Position numbers and translations under genes: made by a program. The notes under the pieces are model-generated. The model saw only the letters and a list, made by a program, of their open reading frames with translations. It did not search any database and was not told the DNA's origin. This document shows positions 47,203-56,273 of a DNA stretch of 64,000 bases, piece by piece; within the stretch, counting starts at the first letter, position 1; each line of letters starts with the position of its first letter. Location of the stretch: the NCBI GenBank assembly GCA_003034855.1, contig PZKD01000100.1, positions 151,538 to 215,537 of the forward strand. Direction: 5' to 3'. Origin of the DNA: an archaeon SCG-AAA382B04. GTDB lineage: Archaea > Halobacteriota > Methanonatronarchaeia > Methanonatronarchaeales > Methanonatronarchaeaceae.

Positions 47203-47258
47203 AGTCTTAGTTACTTCTATAAGAACATATTTTCACTCAATATCTATAGTTTTTGTAT

Positions 47259-47345
47259 GTGAATAGTCCAATTCCTCCCCTACCTTGTTCACTTCGCTCA
47301 CGAAGAAAGAGAATTCCCCTTGGCAAATAAGTTGAACCTTTTTTC
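47259..47345 (-). repeat. Palindromic module on the left side of tnpB element 1, copy R12
   Basis: GTGAATAGTCC, then ATTCCTCCCCTACCTTG, the hairpin CTTCG-CTCA-CGAAG (47292-47305) and GAATTCCCCTTGG. It shares the CCCCTACC-hairpin layout and orientation of the right ends. It is either the element's left end or a separate copy, 57 bp before the tnpB start. I see no gene from here to 47475. Confidence 0.5.
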
Positions 47346-47484
47346 TTATTTTTGGTAATTTTCCTGTTATTTTTGCTGTAAATATTGGTTTTTTATGAAG
47401 TTTTATTAAAAAAATATTTAATTGACAATTTTTTTTAAAATGAAAGAATAATTTGATTTTTAAAAAAATATTTCATTGAAAACG

Positions 47485-48162
47485 ATGATTGAAGATTTCA
47501 AAAAGAAAAGTTTAAAGAAGCAAATATTTTATGGAGCTATTTTAGTTTTAATAGCAATTATAAGTATTTACCTGATTACAAGTTCATATTCGCAAATCTT
47601 CTATAACCACCAAAAGCTCAATGAGGTTGTTACAAGTTTTGGGGTTTTCGCTCCCTTAGCCTATATTGGAATAATGATACTCCAAATCTTGTTCGCTCCA
47701 ATCCCTGGTCATGTCATTTATTTTGTAGGGGGAATTCTATTCGGAGTATGGGGAGGAATATTTTATGGCTTGATTGGTCTAAGTATTGGAACATTTATTG
47801 GGATATCTATAGGTAGGTTTCTAGGAAGACCTTTTGTTGAAACCTTTGTAAGTGAAAAGCATATGGAAAAATTTGATGATATTACCCACGATGTAGGACT
47901 AGTAGCCATGTTTCTATTATTCTTATTACCTGGACCTCCTGATGACGTTTTGTGTCTCTTAGCTGGTTTAACAGATCTTGATCTCAAAAAATTAATGGTT
48001 GCTGTTTTAGCTGGGAGAGGGCCCGGTTTAATTGCTATGATATGGGCTGGAGAAAGTTTTGTTTCTCAACAATGGGTTTTATTTGGAGTGATAATAGGTG
48101 TGGTGGCTATAATTAGTATATTAGTATTGAACTACAGGGAAGAAATAATTAGAAGAGTCTGA
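47485..48162 (+). CDS. TVP38/TMEM64 (VTT/DedA-like) membrane protein
   Basis: About 225 residues (ATG at 47485; a TTG at 47476 is possible). About six helices with the VTT-domain core: FAPLAYIGIMILQILFAPIP, GGILFGVWGGIFYGLIG, ISIGRFLGRPFVE and FLLFLLPGPPDDVLCLLAGL. The family includes lipid scramblases and transporters such as DedA and TMEM41B; in archaea the substrate is unknown. The leader is very AT-rich. It converges on the helicase gene, 5 nt apart. Confidence 0.88.
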   Translation: MIEDFKKKSLKKQIFYGAILVLIAIISIYLITSSYSQIFYNHQKLNEVVTSFGVFAPLAYIGIMILQILFAPIPGHVIYFVGGILFGVWGGIFYGLIGLSIGTFIGISIGRFLGRPFVETFVSEKHMEKFDDITHDVGLVAMFLLFLLPGPPDDVLCLLAGLTDLDLKKLMVAVLAGRGPGLIAMIWAGESFVSQQWVLFGVIIGVVAIISILVLNYREEIIRRV

Positions 48163-48167
48163 GCCAA

Positions 48168-50930
48168 TTAATCCCAAAACATATGAGTTCTTGCATACTT
48201 TCTTTCTTCTTCTAATATTCTTTTATACAATTCTTCTTCCTCGGGAAAATTCTTTAATACTCTTGAAGCTGTTTTTGGGCCTATCCCTCTACCAACTAAA
48301 GCTTTTATAGCTTCTTTTCCATGTGATAACACCAAATTTGCATTATTTTCGATTCTATCGGGTTTTTTACCTGTTTTTTTGATTTCTTTAATTTCTTCTT
48401 TTTCCCAGGGCTTTAGTGCAGATATTAATTTTGAATTACATTTGGGGCAGGTAGGTTCGTCATTTATTCTTTCCACTTTCTTAGTTATATTCCAATCTTT
48501 GCAGTTTAAACAGAATAAAAGCGTTTTTTCATCACTTATCCTCTCTTTTAATGCTTTAATTATTGGTCTTCCCGCTTTGTCTGGTGAAACTAATTCTTCA
48601 TAAGACGAGAAACCACTTTGCCCTATAGGTGTTTTCTCTTGATTAACTGAGATTTGGTGTCGATTGTTTTTTATTTTCTCTAATACTTTTTTTGTCTTTT
48701 CTAATTCAAGCTTATTATTCATTATTTCATTAATTGCTTCCTTGTATATGGGTGTTCCTTCAAATATCTCCAATAATTTTTCAATTCTGAATGAATCGTA
48801 TTCTGCTCCTTTTTCTATTGCTCCAAATTTTTTAGCTACCTTTATTAGTTCCCATTTAAATAGTGAGGTATTCTTTAATGATAACTCTAATATAGATTTG
48901 AGGTGATTTGGCTCTATCTGTATTATTTCTTTAATTACTTCTTCTTTAATCGATTTGGGTAATTTAAGTTTTATTCTATAGGGGCCAACATCTAATCCAA
49001 CGCTACTTCCAATTTTTGAGGTTAATAAAGAGGTTATAGCTTGTCCTAGCGTTTTATTAACTCTATGTCCATAACATGCATTTATTATAATTTCATTTTG
49101 AGTTATTTCTACCAAAATGTTTTTATCATCGGGAACAATGTAATTTGAACTGATTTGAGTTTTTAAATAGTCCTTTAATTTTTTTAAAGCGTTTTTATTT
49201 AAGAAATATTCATTAGAGTTTATTTTTTGGTTTCTTTCAATTTTTTGAGCAATTTCTTTTCTTGTTTTTCCTACTTTTTGAGCTACTTCGTAAGAAACTG
49301 GTATTTCTTCTCCTACCCAATTAGGAATTGTTCCTTGAGGGTCTTTTACCTCTTCTACTCTGATCTCTTGGTCTTCTATTGATAAGATCTTCCACATTTT
49401 TCCTTGGGCTATAAAAACTGTTCCTGGTTTTGCAAAGCTTGCTACAAAGCTTTCATCTAGAGAAGCTAATGAGGACCCACTGGTTATATCAGTAACTTCA
49501 TAGTTTTTTTCATCAGGAATCATGCTCAGATTGTTATAGTAGTATTGCCAAGTCCTGTTTGTTCTGTCGATTTCTTTATTTTCTTTATCATAGTAAATAA
49601 TTCTATTTTGCCTCATTTGTTTTATAACTTCTTTTACCTCATTTTTAGTTGTATTAGAGAAGGGATATGAATTTTTTATTATTTTATGTATTTTTTGTAT
49701 CTTAATTGTTCCCTTATCTAGTGTTAAACCAGCTATTTGATTAGATAATACATCAAAACAATTAGTTCTTATATATATGTTTTCTAATTCATTATTATTT
49801 GCTTTATTTACTATAACACTTGATTCCGTTATATCATCAGGATTAGAACAAACTAAAACTCCTTTAGAGGATTCTTCTAGTGTGTGACCCGACCTACCTA
49901 CTCTTTGAACTAGTCTAAAGACTTGCCGTGGTGAATTATATTGAACCACTAAGTCAACTTCACCTATATCAATTCCTAACTCCATTGATGACGTACAAAT
50001 TAATGCGTTTGTATTACCCTCTTTGAAGTTTTTTTCCGCTTCTAGTCGACTTGGCTTCGAGAGAGAACCATGATGGATTCCTACATCTATTTCTAGTAAG
50101 TTAAATCTCGATGAAAGAGTTTCAGCTATCTCTCTTGTATTAACAAAAATCAAACTCGACTCATGGTTTTTTATTAGCTTCATAATCATCGCTAATTCTG
50201 AGGCTCTTTTCTCATTTAGCATGGTTCTTTTCTTTATTTCTTCAATATCTGAATCTTCTTTAGGAGTTTTTATTCTATAAATTGAGCTTTTAGAGCCTTT
50301 TTCTTGAAGAATTTTAGGTTTTTTATCTCCTAATAATAGCTTTGAAACCTCTTTTGGGTTACCAACAGTAGCTGAGAGCCCTATCCTTTGGAAATTATTG
50401 TTTAGTTCTTCTAAACGTTCAAGTGCAAGAGATAATTGTATTCCTCTTTTTGAATCAGCTAAATCATGGACTTCATCTATTATAACATGATTAACATGGG
50501 AGAGATGTTTTTTCATTTTTGAACCAGGTAGTATCGCTTGTAGAGTTTCTGGAGTTAAAACTAAGAAATCAGGCGGTTCTTTAGCTTGTTGCCTTCGTTG
50601 ATAAGAGCTTGTGTCACCATGTCTTACCTCGACATCTAAATCTAACCTGTCCCCCCACCATTGTAATCTTTCAACTATATCTCTATTCAATGCCTTTAAT
50701 GGAGTAATGTATAATGCTTTAATTCCTCTCTTATCTTTTTTTATTGTATCAAAAACTGGTAAGGCAGCTGCTTCTGTTTTTCCACTCCCTGTAGGACTTA
50801 TTAGTAATACGTTATTTCCTTCTTTTATGTTTGGTATAGCAGTACTTTGAACAGGGGTGGGAGATTTAAATCCTTTATTATTTAGAGCTTTTTTTACTCT
50901 TTCACTTAAAAGATCAAAAGAAGACATCAT
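48168..50930 (-). CDS. Lhr-like superfamily 2 ATP-dependent helicase
   Basis: 920 residues. Helicase core: Q-like motif SPTPVQSTAIP, Walker A SPTGSGKT (residues 45-52), Walker B IIDEVHDL, motif III LSATVGNP and motif VI QRVGRSGH. Winged-helix and Lhr-core parts follow. The end has a zinc ribbon (LFCLNCKDW, TCPKCNSKL) and a helix-hairpin-helix (LVGRGIGPKTASRVLKNF), an arrangement typical of archaeal Lhr-type helicases. It acts on nucleic acids in repair or RNA metabolism. The ATG has no Shine-Dalgarno: an IS605-type hairpin ends about 9 nt upstream, so the leader has been replaced. Confidence 0.92.
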   Translation of the reverse strand: MMSSFDLLSERVKKALNNKGFKSPTPVQSTAIPNIKEGNNVLLISPTGSGKTEAAALPVFDTIKKDKRGIKALYITPLKALNRDIVERLQWWGDRLDLDVEVRHGDTSSYQRRQQAKEPPDFLVLTPETLQAILPGSKMKKHLSHVNHVIIDEVHDLADSKRGIQLSLALERLEELNNNFQRIGLSATVGNPKEVSKLLLGDKKPKILQEKGSKSSIYRIKTPKEDSDIEEIKKRTMLNEKRASELAMIMKLIKNHESSLIFVNTREIAETLSSRFNLLEIDVGIHHGSLSKPSRLEAEKNFKEGNTNALICTSSMELGIDIGEVDLVVQYNSPRQVFRLVQRVGRSGHTLEESSKGVLVCSNPDDITESSVIVNKANNNELENIYIRTNCFDVLSNQIAGLTLDKGTIKIQKIHKIIKNSYPFSNTTKNEVKEVIKQMRQNRIIYYDKENKEIDRTNRTWQYYYNNLSMIPDEKNYEVTDITSGSSLASLDESFVASFAKPGTVFIAQGKMWKILSIEDQEIRVEEVKDPQGTIPNWVGEEIPVSYEVAQKVGKTRKEIAQKIERNQKINSNEYFLNKNALKKLKDYLKTQISSNYIVPDDKNILVEITQNEIIINACYGHRVNKTLGQAITSLLTSKIGSSVGLDVGPYRIKLKLPKSIKEEVIKEIIQIEPNHLKSILELSLKNTSLFKWELIKVAKKFGAIEKGAEYDSFRIEKLLEIFEGTPIYKEAINEIMNNKLELEKTKKVLEKIKNNRHQISVNQEKTPIGQSGFSSYEELVSPDKAGRPIIKALKERISDEKTLLFCLNCKDWNITKKVERINDEPTCPKCNSKLISALKPWEKEEIKEIKKTGKKPDRIENNANLVLSHGKEAIKALVGRGIGPKTASRVLKNFPEEEELYKRILEEERKYARTHMFWD

Positions 50931-50939
50931 ATTTGTATT

Positions 50940-50983
50940 GACCTCCTCCTCCGCCTAAAGACGGAGGTATGCGGGCGTTAGTT
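50940..50983 (-). repeat. Solitary IS605-type right end just upstream of the helicase gene, copy R5
   Basis: GACCTCCTCCTCCGCC, stem CCTCCG-CCTAAAGA-CGGAGG (50948-50967), then TATGCGGGCG. Nearly identical to R4 at 29355. It lies between the phosphoesterase stop (51017) and the helicase start (50930). Confidence 0.65.
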
Positions 50984-51016
50984 TTTATCACTTAGTTTTC
51001 CAAGAACTAAATTTTT

Positions 51017-51805
51017 TCACTCAGAAGAATCTTTTTTACCTTGATTAACTTTATCTAACCTCTCCACTTTTCCAAGAAACGCCCCATCAACTAAGTTAGC
51101 TACCATATCTCGATAATTAACTGCACCTAAATTAAATAATGGGCCCAAGAAGTTTTTTATGTCACTATTAAATGAAATCCCTCCAACTAATGGGTTAAAA
51201 GCTGGTTGGATAATCAATTCTGGGTTATTCCAAGGTATTTCTCCATATTTGTCAAAAATTTTTTCTTTTTTAAGGCTGGTTCTTATCCAACATTTTTCGT
51301 CATGTTTTCTACCTAACTCATCTTCGAAGGTTATTATGGGATGATTATGTCCGATTAAGAGGGTAGATTTATTGAATGCTGTCTCTTTTGGCCATGTATG
51401 GCCATGGGATAAATAAATATCTTTTTCAACTATTCCCCTATTGTCTTTTATTTGGATATTTGATTGATTTTTGGGCAAGAGTCTTTGAATTTTTCCATCG
51501 TGATTACCTGGGATGATTATGACTTCATTGAACTCCGATAGGTCTCTTAAGAATTTTGGTATCTCATTTCTTTCTTGCCATGAAAGAGTAGGTATTTGGT
51601 TCTTAACGTCGCCCAAGAGGACTGTTTTCTTAGTTTCTTCTTTTTTTGTGAGTTTTTTGATTTGGTTTTTGATTTTTTTTGTCTGAGTTGGTATTCTTAT
51701 CCCTTCTTCTTTATATGATCTTTCTATACCTAGGTGTAAGTCAGATATAACAAGGGTGTTATCGATGGTACATGCAGGTGATTCAGGGATGGGTTCTACT
51801 TTCAT
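51017..51805 (-). CDS. Calcineurin-like phosphoesterase (Rpe/COG1407 type)
   Basis: 262 residues. Metallophosphoesterase ligands in order: VISDLHLGIERSYKEEG, VLLGDVKNQIP, IIPGNHDGKIQ, YLSHGHTWP and LIGHNHPII. In haloarchaea this family (Rpe) is encoded with an RPA protein and an RPA-associated protein; here it lies one base after the RPA-associated gene, supporting that call. The substrate is unknown; DNA or nucleotide phosphodiesters are plausible. The C-terminal tail is lysine-rich. Confidence 0.85.
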   Translation of the reverse strand: MKVEPIPESPACTIDNTLVISDLHLGIERSYKEEGIRIPTQTKKIKNQIKKLTKKEETKKTVLLGDVKNQIPTLSWQERNEIPKFLRDLSEFNEVIIIPGNHDGKIQRLLPKNQSNIQIKDNRGIVEKDIYLSHGHTWPKETAFNKSTLLIGHNHPIITFEDELGRKHDEKCWIRTSLKKEKIFDKYGEIPWNNPELIIQPAFNPLVGGISFNSDIKNFLGPLFNLGAVNYRDMVANLVDGAFLGKVERLDKVNQGKKDSSE

Positions 51806-51806
51806 T

Positions 51807-52622
51807 TTAAACTAGTTTGAGTTTTCCTAATTTAGGTTCGTAGCATTTACCTTCTTCCATCAGTTCGTTAACAGCTTTTTCTATTTCTTTTTCATTATAA
51901 CCCATTTCTGTTGCTTTATCTATTATTTCTGAATAATTAACTCCCTGTCCCTTATCTAATTCTTTCATTGATTTCTTTACTGCTATTTTAGGATTGTTTT
52001 CTTCTTCCTCTATCTCTGTGTAATTGCCTAGTGCTTCTTTTATTATTTCTTTATATTGGTCTATATCAATTTCATAGTTTTTAATCGCTAGGGATATTCC
52101 TTTAGCGAGGTCAGGTCTTATCTTTTCTTTTTTCAAATACTCTATTAATTCTTCTCCTGTAAAGCCTGACTCAATAGACATTTCTAAAGCTTTAATCCTT
52201 TCAACAGTTCTTTTAGCGGTGTTTATAGTCCAGTTGTTTCTTATATCCTGATCTGCCTCTTCAATTTTTTCAGGTCTTATTGAAGTAAATACTCTTCCGT
52301 CATCTCCTTCGAATGCTTTCGCTTTACCAACCACCGATGCAAAATAAGGAGGGTCTATTTGAAGTAGAAAATCTCTTTGTTCCTCTTGAAAATTTCCAGC
52401 ATATATGGTAAACATTCCTGTGGGATCAGATAATTTTGCTTTCGCTACATCTTGGTTTATTTCTTCAATCTCTGTTATCACGCCTACTGCAAATAATCTG
52501 TTACATCTAGCGCCAGTAGGTGTGATCACATAGTTGGGACTTCTTTTTTCTTCTGAAACAATAGAGTAATTTGCTAAGTTATATTCTTTTGCAAAAATCC
52601 GCCAAGCGATCTCTCTCTTCAT
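51807..52622 (-). CDS. RPA-associated protein (Rpap/COG3390), OB-fold
   Basis: 271 residues. N-terminal MKREIAWRIFAKEYNLA, then an OB-fold (RLFAVGVITEIEEI, AKLSDPTGMFTIYAGNF, YFASVVGKAKAF) typical of archaeal RPA-associated proteins, which pair with single-strand DNA-binding RPA. The C-terminal third has two helical parts ending in a winged-helix-like segment (ATEMGYNEKEIEKAVNELM). No RPA subunit gene precedes it; upstream is a divergent riboflavin gene. It overlaps nothing and leads the rpap-rpe pair and perhaps the helicase. Confidence 0.85.
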   Translation of the reverse strand: MKREIAWRIFAKEYNLANYSIVSEEKRSPNYVITPTGARCNRLFAVGVITEIEEINQDVAKAKLSDPTGMFTIYAGNFQEEQRDFLLQIDPPYFASVVGKAKAFEGDDGRVFTSIRPEKIEEADQDIRNNWTINTAKRTVERIKALEMSIESGFTGEELIEYLKKEKIRPDLAKGISLAIKNYEIDIDQYKEIIKEALGNYTEIEEEENNPKIAVKKSMKELDKGQGVNYSEIIDKATEMGYNEKEIEKAVNELMEEGKCYEPKLGKLKLV

Positions 52623-52676
52623 TTAAAAAAATATTCGAGTGATAAACAATTAATATTTTTTGAACAAATTTAGTAT

Positions 52677-53306
52677 ATGATGAGTAAACCATTTGTTTTA
52701 ATTAACTCTGCTATCACTGCAGATGGAAAGTTATCAACTAGAGAAAAAATGCAAATCGAAATCTCCTCAAAAGAGGACTTTGAGAGAGTTAAGAGACTTC
52801 GAGAAAAATTCGATGCAATTATGGTGGGAGTTGGAACTGTTCTAGCTGATAACCCCAGTCTCAAGGGAAATATCATCAGAGTTGTTGCTGATAGTGGGGG
52901 AAAAACTCCCTTAAACAGTAAAGTGTTAAACGGATCAAATAGAGCCATCATTGCTCTCTCTGAAAGAGCTCCAAGAGATAAAAGAGTTGCACTTGAAGAG
53001 AAGGCTGAAGTGTTGGTTTGTGGCGAAGAGAAAGTTGACTTAAATCTTCTTTTGGAAAAGTTAGGAAGTCTTGGAATTTCCAAATTAATGGTGGAAGGAG
53101 GTGGAACTCTTAATTGGTCATTTTTCGCAGAAGAACTGGTTGACCAATTATACACCTATATTGGAAACTTCGTAGTTGGAGGGAAGAGGGCTCCTACACT
53201 AGTTGATGGAGAAGGTGTTAGGGAGAAAGAAGAGGCTTTTGAATTAGAATTGAGTGACATGCAAAGGTTAGGAGAGGGTGTTTTACTTAAATGGGATGTA
53301 AAGTGA
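52677..53306 (+). CDS. 2,5-diamino-6-ribosylamino-4(3H)-pyrimidinone 5'-phosphate reductase
   Basis: 209 residues, the archaeal single-domain RibD_C/RIB7 type that reduces the ribose of the pyrimidine intermediate in riboflavin (and F420 deazaflavin) precursor synthesis. Motifs are INSAITADGKLSTREK, AIMVGVGTVLADNPSL, and the glycine-rich MVEGGGTLNWSFF that binds NADPH. Length is normal. The TGA stop lies inside the start of an inserted palindromic module (GTGACATCC), so the last codons may have been changed by the insertion. Confidence 0.93.
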   Translation: MMSKPFVLINSAITADGKLSTREKMQIEISSKEDFERVKRLREKFDAIMVGVGTVLADNPSLKGNIIRVVADSGGKTPLNSKVLNGSNRAIIALSERAPRDKRVALEEKAEVLVCGEEKVDLNLLLEKLGSLGISKLMVEGGGTLNWSFFAEELVDQLYTYIGNFVVGGKRAPTLVDGEGVREKEEAFELELSDMQRLGEGVLLKWDVK

Positions 53307-53361
53307 CATCCTCACCCACCTAACTAAAGCTAAGAAATTGTCTTCTCAATTCAGCAAGATA
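53303..53361 (-). repeat. Solitary palindromic module covering the riboflavin reductase stop, copy R7
   Basis: GTGACATCCTCACCCACC, then CTAACTAAAGCTAAG (a decayed hairpin), TTGTCTTCTC and the tail AGCAAGATAAAA. It matches R2 over its first 18 bases except one and over the tail. From here to 53504 the sequence is AT-rich with a possible TATA element near 53475, and no gene. Confidence 0.65.
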
Positions 53362-53504
53362 AAAAAAAAAAACTAGAGATGGTTAATCCATTTTGGGTTT
53401 CTTAAAATTTTGTCTAAAAATTTTTAAAAAAATCTAAAATCGATCTTTTCCTCATGATTTTTAGATAACCAAAGCCTTATATTGTGGTATTCGAATTTTT
53501 AAAA

Positions 53505-54122
53505 ATGATGACTTATTCAAATGAAAACCTAACTCTTAAAGAGACAGAAATATCTAGGATTGGTTTTCATAATTTTTTTAGGAAACTTAAAACTGAATTT
53601 GAAATAAATATTAGTAAGTTAGAATTAAATAAAGACAATAATAGGTTATTAGCTACTCAAGGCAAAATTGAGCTAACATTCAAGCGTGATGCAAGTTGGG
53701 AATTGATATCTGAAGCTCTTTCTACTATAGCTGAAATTGATAAAAATGCTGAGCATGAGATAACTGTTAAAATGAATTATGATGAAATAGAGGAGCATGA
53801 AAAAGAGGGATATGTTTTGGTTTCTTATGGAAAGATTAAAGGAGACTTATATAAGGTTATTTTTGAAATACCCTTCTCAAATAATTCAGCTCTCAAAAAA
53901 CTCGCTTTATCTATATATAATTCTGAAGAAAGAACTACAAAGGATGTGATTTGGAATGGGGGAGACCAAAGAATTGTTAGTTTATTAATGAAACTTAAGG
54001 ACTCAGGTTGGAAAATACAAAATCTTGAATTAGTTAAAGATAAAAAGGTTAATGTTGGTTTTTCTAGCAAAGGATATGAATATAAAGAATTCAAAAAACA
54101 ACTGTCTGAATCTATTAAGTGA
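53505..54122 (+). CDS. Unknown protein encoded with hexulose-phosphate isomerase
   Basis: About 205 residues from the ATG pair at 53505/53508; a GTG at 53484 would add seven residues. I do not recognise a family. It appears soluble and mixed alpha/beta, with strands such as [19 protein letters not shown] and a C-terminal [19 protein letters not shown]. No cysteine or obvious catalytic motif. A TTATATT element about 30 bp before the ATG suggests a leaderless message. The stop lies 5 nt before the isomerase ATG (54128), so they are probably co-transcribed. Confidence 0.6.
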   Translation: MMTYSNENLTLKETEISRIGFHNFFRKLKTEFEINISKLELNKDNNRLLATQGKIELTFKRDASWELISEALSTIAEIDKNAEHEITVKMNYDEIEEHEKEGYVLVSYGKIKGDLYKVIFEIPFSNNSALKKLALSIYNSEERTTKDVIWNGGDQRIVSLLMKLKDSGWKIQNLELVKDKKVNVGFSSKGYEYKEFKKQLSESIK

Positions 54123-54127
54123 TAAAA

Positions 54128-54685
54128 ATGGTGGATAAAACTAGCTATACTATGAAAAAATTTGGCCAGCATATTAAAAGAGTGGGAGATGAGGTTGATG
54201 AAGAAGCAGTTAGAGAAATGATAGACATAATACTTAATGCTGAAAAATCATTTGTGGTGGGAGCGGGAAGATCTGGACTTGTAGCCAAGATGTTTGGGAT
54301 GAGACTGATGCATCTTGGAATCAATGTCTTTGTTGTGGGCGAAACGATTACTCCTTCACTTGAGGAGGAAGATGCCGTAATAGCTATCTCTGGTTCAGGT
54401 GAAACTTCTTCTACTATAGATATTTCCAAAACGACCGTAGAAAACAATGCCTCACTTATTGGAATAACTGGTTCATCAGATTCTACTCTCGCAAGCATAG
54501 CAGATTGTGTCGTTACGATAAGTGATAAATTTGAAAAAGATGTTAACCAAGAGGAAATAGCTCCCCTAGGAACTCTATTTGAACTAACCTCTGCAGCTTT
54601 AATGGATTCAATCATTTCAGAAATGATGGCTATAATGGGTAAAAACAAGAAGGATCTTGAAGAAAAACATGCAACCCTAGAATAA
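54128..54685 (+). CDS. hxlB: 6-phospho-3-hexuloisomerase (SIS domain)
   Basis: About 185 residues. SIS fold: [20 protein letters not shown] binds the sugar phosphate, [12 protein letters not shown] is the second SIS loop, and [15 protein letters not shown] carries the catalytic region. It interconverts hexulose 6-phosphate and fructose 6-phosphate; in archaea the ribulose monophosphate route supplies pentoses. The partner hexulose-phosphate synthase is not in the window. ATG at 54128; an overlapping GTG at 54119 is weaker. Confidence 0.9.
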   Translation: MVDKTSYTMKKFGQHIKRVGDEVDEEAVREMIDIILNAEKSFVVGAGRSGLVAKMFGMRLMHLGINVFVVGETITPSLEEEDAVIAISGSGETSSTIDISKTTVENNASLIGITGSSDSTLASIADCVVTISDKFEKDVNQEEIAPLGTLFELTSAALMDSIISEMMAIMGKNKKDLEEKHATLE

Positions 54686-54794
54686 AACACCCTAAGTACT
54701 GCTCAATTTTTGTTTTAAACAATAAACTTCATAATGTTATAATTCTAATTGAATTTCACAAATATAAAGGTGTTTAACATGAGGGATCGTTTTA

Positions 54795-56273
54795 TTGCCT
54801 AAATTATTGGATACCACTCTTAGAGATGGTGAGCAAACTCCGGGCGTTTCACTGAAGCCAGAAGAAAAAGTTTGGATAGCAAATAAATTAGACGGCCTAG
54901 GCGTAGATGTTATTGAAGCTGGTAGTGCAATAACCTCTAAAGGGGAACGAGAAGGAATTAAAAAAATTGCAGAGGAGGATATAGAAGCAGAGATTTGCAG
55001 TTATACTAGGCTCCTAGAAGAGGATATAGATGCTGCAAATGAATGTAACGTAGATTCAATCCATTTAGTTGTTCCAGTCTCCGAATTACATATTGAGAAA
55101 AAAATGGAAACCGATAAAGAGGAAGTTATCGAAAAAACATCCAATCTTATAGACTATGCAAAAAACCAGGACTTGAAAGTTATTTTAAGCGGTGAAGATT
55201 CTTCAAGAGCTGACTTAGAATTCCTCTGCGATGTATTCAGTGTGGGAGTTGAAAAAGGAGTTGATAGGTTATGTTATTGTGATACAGTGGGCGTATTAAA
55301 ACCCGAAAAAACAAAAAAAGACATTAAAGAGCTTACTAAGAACTTTAATATCCCTATTGGAATTCACTGTCATAATGACTTAGGTTATGCTACTCCAAAC
55401 ACAATATCTGCATTAAGAAACGGTGCCGAAGAAGCCCATGTAACTGTGAATGGGATAGGTGAAAGAGCAGGAAATGCATCTTTAGAAGAAGTAGTAATGT
55501 CTGGAAGAAAATTGTATGATTTAGATTTCAATATAAAACCAAAATTATTGTATGAAACTTCTGAATTAGTTTCTAGGCTAACTGGAATACCATTATCTGC
55601 TAATAAACCAATTGTAGGAGAAAATGCATTTACCCACGAGTCCGGAATTCACACTCATGGTGTTTTAACAGATTCATCCACTTACGAACCAATTTCACCC
55701 AGTGAAGTAGGTAGAGAAAGAAAATTTACTATCGGTAAACATACAGGTAAATCCTCAGTAAAAGCTATACTCGAAGACATGGGTGTCGAAGCCGATAAAG
55801 AACAATTAGAAGAGATTGTTTCCAGAGTAAAAGAGATCGGGGATAAAGGAAAAAAGGTTACAACCGCTGATTTACAAACTATAGTAGAAACAGTATTAAA
55901 AATATATAAAGAAGCAAAGGTTGAACTAGAAGAACTCACTGTTGTTAGTGGCAACAAGGTCACCCCTACCGCTTCTGTGGAAATAGAAGTTGAAGGGGAA
56001 AACATACTTAAGTCAGGAACAGGAACAGGTCCAGTAGATGCCTGCATAAAAGCCGTAAGAGAATCAATTTCACCAGTAGCCGATATAGAATTAGAAGACT
56101 ATAGAGTGGAAGCAATAACTGGTGGCTCCGATGCCTTAGTAGAAGTAATAGTTAGAGTGAAAAAAGGAGATAAGATAGTTTCTGCTAGAGGAGCTCGAAC
56201 TGATATAATTATGGCTTCTGTTGAAGCTATGATAGAAGGAGTTAATAGATTGATGATGGAGGATGAAAAATGA
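54795..56273 (+). CDS. cimA: Citramalate/2-isopropylmalate synthase (CimA-like)
   Basis: 492 residues. An aldolase-type TIM barrel ([50 protein letters not shown] with the metal-binding His-x-His) is followed by a C-terminal LeuA dimer regulatory domain ([31 protein letters not shown]). The length and the HLVVPVS and SKGEREGIK blocks resemble methanogen citramalate synthase more than isopropylmalate synthase, so it probably condenses pyruvate and acetyl-CoA towards isoleucine. TTG start. It leads the ilv operon; its stop overlaps ilvB by 4 nt. Confidence 0.85.
   Translation: MPKLLDTTLRDGEQTPGVSLKPEEKVWIANKLDGLGVDVIEAGSAITSKGEREGIKKIAEEDIEAEICSYTRLLEEDIDAANECNVDSIHLVVPVSELHIEKKMETDKEEVIEKTSNLIDYAKNQDLKVILSGEDSSRADLEFLCDVFSVGVEKGVDRLCYCDTVGVLKPEKTKKDIKELTKNFNIPIGIHCHNDLGYATPNTISALRNGAEEAHVTVNGIGERAGNASLEEVVMSGRKLYDLDFNIKPKLLYETSELVSRLTGIPLSANKPIVGENAFTHESGIHTHGVLTDSSTYEPISPSEVGRERKFTIGKHTGKSSVKAILEDMGVEADKEQLEEIVSRVKEIGDKGKKVTTADLQTIVETVLKIYKEAKVELEELTVVSGNKVTPTASVEIEVEGENILKSGTGTGPVDACIKAVRESISPVADIELEDYRVEAITGGSDALVEVIVRVKKGDKIVSARGARTDIIMASVEAMIEGVNRLMMEDEK

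Larger units (their letters stand above)
45985..47345 (-). mobile_element. IS200/IS605-type element with tnpB only (IS1341-like)
   Basis: One intact tnpB between a right end (45985-46037) and a left-side palindrome (47259-47345). No tnpA (Y1 transposase) is present, so it is non-autonomous. Limits are approximate: the right tip is probably at the GTTGAC junction with the cut gene, while the left tip is uncertain. Confidence 0.75.

Noticed and set aside
47340..47440. Minus-strand lysine-rich frame upstream of tnpB element 1 as the missing 5' part of the cut gene
   Set aside because: No start codon or family resemblance, and it runs through the left-side palindrome.
54145..54690. Long minus-strand frame over the hexulose-phosphate isomerase gene
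   Set aside because: Complement of a clear SIS-domain gene; composition typical of a shadow frame.
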